Assembly: GCA_011524575.1 (NCBI GenBank)
Contig: WTKB01000287.1
Span: forward strand, 1-16,115
DNA from: Aquimarina sp.
GTDB taxonomy: Bacteria > Bacteroidota > Bacteroidia > Flavobacteriales > Flavobacteriaceae
Direction of reading: 5' to 3'
Length of the DNA stretch: 16,115 nucleotides
The position numbers were made by a program, and so were the translations under genes. This document shows, in pieces, positions 1-6,369 of this stretch. Positions within the stretch are counted from its first letter, which is position 1. The number at the start of each line of letters is the position of its first letter. The notes under the pieces are model-generated. The model did not search any database. It worked only from the letters and a program-made list of their open reading frames with translations, and was not told the DNA's origin.

Positions 1-8
1 TAAAGGCA

Positions 9-2528
9 CTACTCAGAAAAACATACCTCTTCATCATGATTTCTATTAGAAACCTCAATAATTTTATCTAAAAACTCTGAAGGCTTTAAACGTACCTCTG
101 GAGTCAATAAACCTTGCGTGTAAATAATTGTTGCAGCTGTTAATCCTGGTAAAGAGTTAATTTCAATAAGTGATAAATCTTCGGTTAACGTATTATAAAA
201 AACATCTATTCGACTATAACCATTTAAGCCTATTTTATTGGCTAATGTACTTATTCGATCTTGGATTGATTTAATCTTTGAAGTTGAAATTCCAGGAGGA
301 GGCGTTAAATTTACCCCTACTCCTTTATTAAATTTTTCTTCAACCGTAAGTACTCCTAATGATGATGGAGTTTGTGAAGGAAGTAATGCGTACATTTCTC
401 CTTTTTGCCCCAATACCCCAACAGTCATTTCTAAAATATGAGGTGCGTCTTTTCCACCTATACACTGCTCCGTAATTACAGACTTCATCTCTGTCGTAGG
501 CATTTTTAAAAACTGTTCACTATCTTTACTTACATTAGCATACAAATTCGATAATGGAATTTTATCTAAGCCTGCCCAAACAGCCAATAAATACATGGGA
601 ACTTCATTTACAGGATCTCTAGAAACCAATACTCCACTAGAACACCCATCATCTAACGGTTTAAGTACTATTCCAGAAAAAGAATCTAAACGCTTTTGTA
701 AAGCTTGGATTTCAATTTTTAAATAATCTTTAAAAATAGTGTAATGGGGATGCACTATAACTTGATTTAAAGATTCAGTGTCTTTTACATAAGTAATCAA
801 CTCCTCTATTTGACAAGTAGTGTTATTTTCAAACACACGTTTTTTTAAAGACTCAAGATCTAAAATATACTGATTAGGAGTTAAAAATTTATCTATATCG
901 AGTGCCTTAGCTCGCCTGCTTGTCTCAAACTTATTCATACATAAGCGTGAAGTTTGAGGATCACAACCATTGTAAGAAATACCTAAATTTTCTAACTTTT
1001 CTTGTAAACTTCCATTTTCTCCATCTCCACCATGCAAAGCAATAAATACAAAATTAGAAATCGATTTTACCTGCTCAAGGGTAATTTTCTTAGGTGAGAA
1101 ATTCAAAGAAGCATTTATTGGCAAATTACTCTGGGTATCTTGTAGTAACTGGGCAGCCTTCTTATAAGCAGTTTTATAATATTCTGGTTGTGCAAGTATC
1201 GTATGAATTTCCTCGATGGTGTGCTGTAATGCAATAAAATAAGGCACCAACCAGTACTCTCCTTTTTCATCTTGAAAAACAGAATGTACTTTATATTTAT
1301 TTAAACAATTAATTTTTTGAATGACATTCATCCAACTCATTCGAGAAACATTACGCTCCGAAGAAGTTCCTCCACCAATAACTACTAATTCCTCTGCATT
1401 TTCTGGAAGTGCAATTTGCTGTTCATAATCAATTTGGATCCCTCCTTTTTGTGCTACTCTGTTGATAAGATTCATAGAAGCATCCGTATGATTCATGCCA
1501 AACAAGGTAACCTGTTGAAAAAAGAATGAATCTTGTGCATAACCAGGTATGGTATTTAAATCCGACCAAATAATTTCACCAGAATCTGTGAGAAAACCAT
1601 CAAACCTCGACCAATCACTCAACTCAAATGCTTCAAAAATATGAGCTGCTTCTTTTCTTATTTTTTCAAGGTCTGCATCAGGTACCTCCATTGGTGTCAC
1701 ATGAGTCGCTCCTGCACCAGGCATGTATTTTTTATATCTAGAATACACCCCAGAAGTCATAGTATCGGTGTAATCATCTACCAATACCTCGGTAGGAAGT
1801 AAAGGAGTCACTTGATTATTGGCATCTTGAATAATCACTATTGAAAATTCTCGACCATAGATGCGTTCCTCTATAAGTACTTCATTAGAAAAAGTAGTTG
1901 CGTTTACAATACCTTTTTTTAGATCTGATAAAGTAACCAAACTCACTCCATCCGAAGAACCACAATTATTAGGCTTTACAATACACTTAGCTTGTTTATC
2001 TAAAGGGATTTCTTGTGCAATATACTGTTGTATTTCTGGTAACTGCAACTCTAAATCTTCAATACTAAACTGAGCTCTTTTTACTGTAGGATACCCTAAG
2101 GTTTCAAGAGTGTTAATTGTAAGATCTTTATTCAAAGTCAGTGCTAAACTACTAGAATTTGCTCCTAAAATAGCTTTTACACCTTTATCTTCTAATAATT
2201 TTATAAGTGCTCCATCTTCTCCAAAAGTACCATGTATCAGTGGACAGAATAAATCATTATCTGTAATAATAGTATCTAAAGAGACTTGCTGATCCTTTTT
2301 TATATCCGCTTCAAAATCTTCAATAGTGTTAGAGTAAATGCACTCAAAACCCAAATGATAGAAAGCTTTATTTTTATCTACAAAATACAAACGAATGTTA
2401 GACTCTTCGAAAAAAACACGAATAGAGTCGTAAAAAGTTCGGGCACTATCTAAAGAAATATTCCTCTCATTAGATGGACCTGCAAAAAAAATAGCAATTT
2501 TAAGTTTAGAACTTTGAATAGTTTTCAT
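9..2528 (-). CDS. Tandem D-Ala-D-Ala ligase-like protein (two fused ATP-grasp ligase modules)
   Basis: The 839-residue product contains two complete Ddl-like modules, whereas an ordinary Ddl has about 300-360 residues. Numbering from the ATG at 2528, module 1 (about 8-357) shows GPSNERNISL (E21), LIHGTFGEDG (H99), CIVKPNNCGSSDG (K185), LIEERIYGREF (E220, E227), a YKKY motif (Y268), RFDGF (D310) and DLNTIPG (D323, N325). Module 2 (about 380-828) shows GGGTSSERNVS (E391), ALHGGDGENGS (H499), LKPLDDGCSSG (K623), ITEQ (E686), EEKFNKG (K732, F733), SRIDVF (D775) and EINSLPG (E789, N791). By family knowledge, such enzymes use ATP to join two amino acids or an amino and a hydroxy acid, in the cytoplasm. 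Relative to E. coli DdlB, module 1 has Asp for metal ligand E270 and module 2 has Phe for Y216; module 2 also has long insertions before H499 and before K623. I chose the ATG at 2528 because a TTG at 2564 would place the likely -7 element inside the gene. Substrate unknown; it need not be the peptidoglycan Ddl. Confidence 0.85.
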   Translation of the reverse strand: MKTIQSSKLKIAIFFAGPSNERNISLDSARTFYDSIRVFFEESNIRLYFVDKNKAFYHLGFECIYSNTIEDFEADIKKDQQVSLDTIITDNDLFCPLIHGTFGEDGALIKLLEDKGVKAILGANSSSLALTLNKDLTINTLETLGYPTVKRAQFSIEDLELQLPEIQQYIAQEIPLDKQAKCIVKPNNCGSSDGVSLVTLSDLKKGIVNATTFSNEVLIEERIYGREFSIVIIQDANNQVTPLLPTEVLVDDYTDTMTSGVYSRYKKYMPGAGATHVTPMEVPDADLEKIRKEAAHIFEAFELSDWSRFDGFLTDSGEIIWSDLNTIPGYAQDSFFFQQVTLFGMNHTDASMNLINRVAQKGGIQIDYEQQIALPENAEELVVIGGGTSSERNVSRMSWMNVIQKINCLNKYKVHSVFQDEKGEYWLVPYFIALQHTIEEIHTILAQPEYYKTAYKKAAQLLQDTQSNLPINASLNFSPKKITLEQVKSISNFVFIALHGGDGENGSLQEKLENLGISYNGCDPQTSRLCMNKFETSRRAKALDIDKFLTPNQYILDLESLKKRVFENNTTCQIEELITYVKDTESLNQVIVHPHYTIFKDYLKIEIQALQKRLDSFSGIVLKPLDDGCSSGVLVSRDPVNEVPMYLLAVWAGLDKIPLSNLYANVSKDSEQFLKMPTTEMKSVITEQCIGGKDAPHILEMTVGVLGQKGEMYALLPSQTPSSLGVLTVEEKFNKGVGVNLTPPPGISTSKIKSIQDRISTLANKIGLNGYSRIDVFYNTLTEDLSLIEINSLPGLTAATIIYTQGLLTPEVRLKPSEFLDKIIEVSNRNHDEEVCFSE

Positions 2529-2561
2529 AAGTACAACAGTTGTTGATCTTGTAATAATGTC

Positions 2562-2569
2562 CAAAGATA
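2562..2569 (-). promoter_or_regulatory. Bacteroidota-type -7 promoter element before the tandem ligase
   Basis: The minus strand reads TATCTTTG, matching the TAnnTTTG -7 consensus of the Bacteroidota primary sigma factor. A start site about 6 bases downstream would leave a leader of roughly 28 bases before the ATG at 2528. No TTG lies at the usual -33 spacing; the nearest upstream TTG is 27 bases away, across the inverted repeat. The element supports the ATG start and independent transcription of this gene. Confidence 0.5.
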
Positions 2570-2601
2570 AGTTGAAATTATTCCGTAGAATAATTTCAAC
2601 T
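2570..2601. repeat. Perfect 14-bp inverted repeat (operator or terminator candidate)
   Basis: The arms at 2570-2583 and 2588-2601 are perfectly complementary and enclose a 4-base loop (cgta). The repeat directly abuts the -7 element of the tandem ligase and fills its promoter spacer. It also lies about 80 bases downstream of the pepD stop on the same strand, so it could terminate that operon, but no T-run follows on either strand. A protein-binding operator is the alternative. Confidence 0.6.
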
Positions 2602-2680
2602 ACATGGAAAGAAATTAAAAAGATATAATCCTATATATTAAGGATAAAGTATACAGAAATAAAACCGTATATCGACTTTT

Positions 2681-4150
2681 CTATTTATGTGGTATATTTT
2701 TCAGAACTTCAAGGGTATATTTCCAAAACTTTTGTGTGGAAGAAATAGACACTTTTTCATCTGGAGAATGAGCACCAGTAATTGTTGGCCCAAAAGAAAC
2801 CATATCTAAATTAGGATACTTCTCCCCGATAATTCCACACTCTAAACCAGCATGAATAGCCGATACGATTGCAGGTTCTTTAAAAAGCTCTTGATAAGTT
2901 GCTTGACATACTTTTAAAATTTCAGAATCCGTATTAGGCTCCCAACTTGGATACTCTCCTTTAAAAGTTACTTGCATCCCAGAAAGCTCAAAAGCACTTT
3001 TAAGACTACTAGCAAGTGCCCACAAATTTGAACGCACACTACTTCTAGAAAGGCATGAAATCTTTACTGATCCATCTTTAATAACTACTTTAGCTATATT
3101 GTTAGAAGTTTCTACAAGCCCCTCTATACTCAATGACATTTTAAAAACCCCATTTATTGCAGCTTCAATACCTTGTAGAAAATCTTGTTGATTTGCTACT
3201 GGAAGTACACTTTTAGGCACTGCAACCTCAGCGATACAAAATTGCAAATTAGAATCTGTAAAACGCTGTTCTGCCTTTAAAATTTCAGTCATCTGCTGAT
3301 AATCTTCTAAAAAAGTTTCTGATTTATCCACAGCAACCACTACAATAGCCTCACTTTCTCTAGGTATAGCATTACGTAGTGTTCCTCCTGAAAAAGAATG
3401 TAATCGAAATCCTACGCTTTGATGCAACTCATAAAGCAAACGATTTAAAAGCTTATTTGCATTTCCAAGCCCCTTATGAATATCAACACCAGAATGCCCA
3501 CCTTCTAAACCTTTTAACTGTATTTGGTAGGAAACCCAATTTGTAGAAGCAGGTAATAATTCCTGCGTATAAGTAGCTGTTGCTGTTAAGTCCACACCAC
3601 CTGCACAACCAATACATAGATTATCATCTTCTTCGGTATCTAGGTTTAACAAAATATCCGCAGAAAGTAAATCTGTACCCAAAAATTTAGCACCTCCCAT
3701 ACCCGCTTCTTCATCAACAGTAAAAAGAGCTTCGATAGCAGGGTGTGCAATAGTATCTGATGCTAACAAAGCTAAAATAGTAGCTACACCAATACCATTG
3801 TCTGCCCCAAGTGTTGTTCCTTTTGCTTTTACCCAATCAGAATCTACATACATTTGTATGCCATCCGTATCAAAATTAAAATCAGTACCTTTATTTTTTT
3901 GATGAACCATATCAAGGTGAGACTGCATCGCAACAGTTTTGCAATTTTCCATCCCTGGACTTGCTGGCTTATAAATCACAATATTACCAATCGCATCCTC
4001 TTTATAAGGTAATGCCAAACGATCGGCAAACTCCTTGACAAACTCCCTAACTTTTTCTTCTTTTTTAGAAGCTCTAGGAATTGCATTTAATGCACTAAAA
4101 TTTACCCATAGTGCTTTAGGTTCTAAATCTAATATTGTGGATGTATTCAT
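2681..4150 (-). CDS. pepD: Aminoacyl-histidine dipeptidase (M20 metallopeptidase, PepD type)
   Basis: This cytoplasmic di-zinc peptidase hydrolyses Xaa-His and other short peptides. The 489-residue length is close to E. coli PepD (485). Visible active-site landmarks are QSHLDMVHQKN (H78, D80), LGADNGIGVA (D117, the bridging metal ligand), FTVDEEAGMGG (D146-E147-E148, catalytic base and metal ligand), LNLDTEE (D171), the dimerisation-domain segment GGHSGVDIHKGLGNAN, HAGLECGII, and GAHSPDEKVS near the C-terminus (H461). All expected metal ligands are present and no truncation is seen. The start is the ATG at 4148-4150, with the family-typical N-terminus (LEPKALWVNF) beginning within ten residues. 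It is the last gene of a four-gene minus-strand run, 22 bases after rsmD, so cotranscription is likely. Its substrate range cannot be judged from sequence; Bacteroidota members of this family are often annotated broadly as beta-Ala-His dipeptidases. Confidence 0.93.
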   Translation of the reverse strand: MNTSTILDLEPKALWVNFSALNAIPRASKKEEKVREFVKEFADRLALPYKEDAIGNIVIYKPASPGMENCKTVAMQSHLDMVHQKNKGTDFNFDTDGIQMYVDSDWVKAKGTTLGADNGIGVATILALLASDTIAHPAIEALFTVDEEAGMGGAKFLGTDLLSADILLNLDTEEDDNLCIGCAGGVDLTATATYTQELLPASTNWVSYQIQLKGLEGGHSGVDIHKGLGNANKLLNRLLYELHQSVGFRLHSFSGGTLRNAIPRESEAIVVVAVDKSETFLEDYQQMTEILKAEQRFTDSNLQFCIAEVAVPKSVLPVANQQDFLQGIEAAINGVFKMSLSIEGLVETSNNIAKVVIKDGSVKISCLSRSSVRSNLWALASSLKSAFELSGMQVTFKGEYPSWEPNTDSEILKVCQATYQELFKEPAIVSAIHAGLECGIIGEKYPNLDMVSFGPTITGAHSPDEKVSISSTQKFWKYTLEVLKNIPHK

Positions 4151-4172
4151 GGTATTCTTAATACTTTAAAAA

Positions 4173-4736
4173 TTATTCCTCTTCATTAACTCCAGTAGCT
4201 GTTACTTTTAAAAAGCTAAAAATAGTACCTCCATACTTCTTCTGGTAATCAAAATTTGGATGCTCCTCAAAAGAAGTATGTATAGAATGTTCTATGACTA
4301 AAACCCCTTCTTCTTCCAATAATTGTTTCTCAAATACAAGATTTGCAATTGCCGTAAAGTCTTCTTGAGACATATCATAAGGTGGATCAGCAAAAATTAC
4401 AGTAAAGTGCTGGCTACATAATTCTAAAAACTTAAATACATCACTTTTTATAATTACTGCTTGTTCCTCAAACTCAGCAAACATCTTTCTAATAAAATTC
4501 ACACAATATGAATTGGCATCTACACAAGTAATTTTTTGAGTGCCTCTGGAACAAAACTCATAACTGATACTTCCCGTACCACTAAATAAATCCAGTACCG
4601 AAATCTCATCGAAATCATATAAATTATTAATTACATTAAATAACGATTCTTTTGAAAGCCCTGTTGTAGGGCGTACAGGAAGTTTCTTTGGAGCAGAAAT
4701 ACGTCTACTCTTAAATTTTCCAGAAATAATTCTCAT
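4173..4736 (-). CDS. rsmD: 16S rRNA (guanine(966)-N(2))-methyltransferase RsmD
   Basis: The 187-residue product has the standard RsmD layout. A basic N-terminus (MRIISGKFKSRRISAP) is followed by VRPTTGLSKESLFNVI at about 21-36, the SAM-binding motif I VLDLFSGTGSISYEF at 47-61, an acidic residue after strand 2 (VDAN, 72-75) and the catalytic motif IV FADPPYD at 115-121. The enzyme methylates the N2 of G966 in 16S rRNA within assembled small subunits, using S-adenosylmethionine. The length is typical of the family (about 180-200). The ATG at 4734-4736 sits 12 bases after the upstream DUF3822 gene, and the DUF3822-rsmD adjacency is common in Bacteroidota. The likely alternatives, other Rossmann N-methyltransferases, fit less well because of the RsmD-specific N-terminal motif. 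Confidence 0.94.
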   Translation of the reverse strand: MRIISGKFKSRRISAPKKLPVRPTTGLSKESLFNVINNLYDFDEISVLDLFSGTGSISYEFCSRGTQKITCVDANSYCVNFIRKMFAEFEEQAVIIKSDVFKFLELCSQHFTVIFADPPYDMSQEDFTAIANLVFEKQLLEEEGVLVIEHSIHTSFEEHPNFDYQKKYGGTIFSFLKVTATGVNEEE

Positions 4737-4748
4737 GAGTTTAAAATG

Positions 4749-5606
4749 CTAAAGTTGATGTATCTGATAATGAATTTGAGCAGAAGTTAAGGTAAAACTT
4801 ACATTTGGGGTAATGTACTTTTGTAAAAGTTGTAATAATTCCTCATTACAACTTTGATATAAAACAATCACAGACTTTTGAGCTTCAATATTTTGGTCAT
4901 TAAGCACATGTAAAACATAATATACAATATCTATTAATGATAAAAAATCAAAGTTATTGTAAAAAATTAACTGATGATTACAGCTACCCTTAATAACAAT
5001 ATGGGAATCAAAACACCAAATACTCAATTGTGTATAAAAATCTGACTCGGTTTCTAAAGAAAGATTTTTTTGATGGCTTTCTAAACCTAAAGAACTCCTA
5101 AAAACTTTTTTATTTAATTCACTTGTTAACGTATAACTAGATATATGTTTATATTCAAAAGCTCCATAACGTTTTAACAGTAAATTATGAATATTCATTA
5201 GTGGTATAAAAACACTTACTATACCCGTGTTAGAAATAACATCATGTTTAAAAATATCTGTTTCAAAAGTTTGTGTAGTATATTTCAAATAATCTTTTGA
5301 AAACTTTGGATCAAAAACCTCTTGAGGTACTAATGCAAATAAATGATGATTATAAACTAACTCGACTTTAGTTATTTTTAAGCCATGGTCTATAATTCGA
5401 AGTTTCTTTTTTAAAAAGTAGGCTAACTCTTTAAGATTTTTTTCTGTGTTATCAAAAGAGTAAGCTCCTTGTTTACGAGCATCTGGCAAGTCATTTGCTC
5501 CAGATATATAAAAAGAAAATCCATTCATATCGAGTAGAATGGATAAAAATATAGAAGTCGAATGATTTTTTGAAGAATCAGTCAAAACATCTAGATTATT
5601 TGTCAT
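4749..5606 (-). CDS. DUF3822 family protein (ASKHA/actin-like fold, function unknown)
   Basis: The 285-residue product resembles the Bacteroidota-specific DUF3822 family. Recognisable parts are an early strand pair (SILLDMNGFSFYISG, about 21-35), a middle block ending VELVYNHHLFALVPQEVFD, the segment VFIPLMNIHNLLLKRYGAFE, and a C-terminal HQLIFYNNFDFLSLIDIVYY region. From memory, the B. thetaiotaomicron member BT_3980 places this family in the ASKHA (actin/hexokinase/Hsp70) fold group; this was not checked here. There is no signal peptide or membrane segment, so it should be cytoplasmic. Its ATG overlaps the end of the upstream membrane-protein gene by 11 bases, implying translational coupling, and rsmD follows after 12 bases. 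A partnership with the upstream anchored protein, like PilM with its membrane partners, is my inference. No catalytic role can be assigned. Confidence 0.85.
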   Translation of the reverse strand: MTNNLDVLTDSSKNHSTSIFLSILLDMNGFSFYISGANDLPDARKQGAYSFDNTEKNLKELAYFLKKKLRIIDHGLKITKVELVYNHHLFALVPQEVFDPKFSKDYLKYTTQTFETDIFKHDVISNTGIVSVFIPLMNIHNLLLKRYGAFEYKHISSYTLTSELNKKVFRSSLGLESHQKNLSLETESDFYTQLSIWCFDSHIVIKGSCNHQLIFYNNFDFLSLIDIVYYVLHVLNDQNIEAQKSVIVLYQSCNEELLQLLQKYITPNVSFTLTSAQIHYQIHQL

Positions 5607-6234
5607 ACACTAAAGGCCAATTTCCATTTGTAGAAATCTCACTAAGAGAACCTACTCGGATTTCTTCTCCTTTAACTTCTTCTAAAGACTCCTGTTGCTC
5701 TTCCTCTTCTATGTAGTGATCATCTTGATCAAATAATAACGAACGTTTACTTATAGAAGCCTTGAATGTAGGGTATTCGGTTTCATTTTTAACAACGACA
5801 CTGGTCTTTAATGTTATAGGTGCTTGCTTGCCTTTAACCGTTACACTTCCTAAGTTTTTATAGGCTGTAGAATTTTTAAAAAGTGAATCTTTTACAGACT
5901 CGTAACCTAAAATATCTACAACTACCGTATCAATGGTACGATCGATACGATATGCACGGTCATACCTTGTAAAACTAGAATCCCTTCTTTGAATGATTTT
6001 AAACTGAGCAGTATCTGCAAACTGAATCAAAGACTCAAAACTAGAGGCATAACCACCTTCAATTTCTTTGTGTGCAAGCTGTAATTTACGAATATCTTTT
6101 AACTTCTCTACCGCAAGTGCAAACCGCACTTTTTTGATATCTTGAAATGCTACGGAACTGTCAATAGAATTATAGACTTTATAACCTAAAAATGCAATAA
6201 CAAGCCACAGGGCAGATTGAATAAGAATCTTCAT
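5596..6234 (-). CDS. Hypothetical membrane-anchored, pilin-like protein
   Basis: I do not recognise a named family with certainty. The 212-residue product has a very short N-terminus (MKI), one hydrophobic segment at about 4-21, and then a charged helix (about 32-58) leading into EGGYASSFESLIQFAD. That helix-then-GGYASSFESL pattern resembles the stalk and loop of type IV pilin or pseudopilin proteins, where an amphipathic helix is followed by a G-x-Y-x-s-l-e-x-L motif, but no prepilin peptidase site is visible. Beta-rich sequence follows, then an acidic stretch (EEEEQQESLEEVKGEE, 176-191) and a tail containing TNGNWP (202-207). Most of the chain is expected outside the inner membrane. It opens the four-gene operon and overlaps the DUF3822 gene. 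The start is the ATG at 6232-6234, just behind a likely promoter. No function is proposed beyond association with the DUF3822 protein. Confidence 0.8.
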   Translation of the reverse strand: MKILIQSALWLVIAFLGYKVYNSIDSSVAFQDIKKVRFALAVEKLKDIRKLQLAHKEIEGGYASSFESLIQFADTAQFKIIQRRDSSFTRYDRAYRIDRTIDTVVVDILGYESVKDSLFKNSTAYKNLGSVTVKGKQAPITLKTSVVVKNETEYPTFKASISKRSLLFDQDDHYIEEEEQQESLEEVKGEEIRVGSLSEISTNGNWPLVYDK

Positions 6235-6263
6235 GTAGAAAAACTTTAAAAAATAGGATTACA

Positions 6264-6291
6264 CAAATCTACACTTTTTTTTGAATACAAA
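6264..6291 (-). promoter_or_regulatory. Likely promoter of the hypothetical-DUF3822-rsmD-pepD operon
   Basis: The minus strand carries TAGATTTG at 6271-6264, matching the Bacteroidota -7 consensus TAnnTTTG. A TTTG at 6291-6288 lies 16 bases upstream, slightly closer than the usual -33 box. Transcription starting about 6258 would give a leader of about 24 bases to the ATG at 6234. No other candidate is seen at the short junctions within the operon. Confidence 0.5.
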
Positions 6292-6315
6292 ACTAAACTT
6301 AGCTATTTTCTTGAC

Positions 6316-6323
6316 TATCTTTG
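6316..6323 (+). promoter_or_regulatory. Likely -7 element of the helicase promoter
   Basis: The sequence TATCTTTG matches the TAnnTTTG consensus and is identical to the element before the tandem ligase. It implies a leader of about 40 bases before the TTG start codon at 6370. No TTG box is found at the standard -33 distance, so the promoter may be weak. It sits back to back with the minus-strand operon promoter in the 135-base divergent gap 6235-6369. Confidence 0.4.
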
Positions 6324-6369
6324 AGAAGATCCTAATATATAAACAGGTATAACTTTCATTTTTTCCAGT

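Noticed and set aside
238..441. Plus-strand open frame of 67 codons inside the tandem ligase gene
   Set aside because: It is antisense to strongly conserved ligase motifs (the KFNKG and omega-loop region), has no promoter or recognisable product, and is a coding shadow.
2602..2680. Possible small RNA or second promoter between pepD and the tandem ligase
   Set aside because: Only a weak 5-bp inverted repeat (ATCCT/AGGAT) and AT-rich sequence are visible; no TAnnTTTG motif or stable structure supports it.
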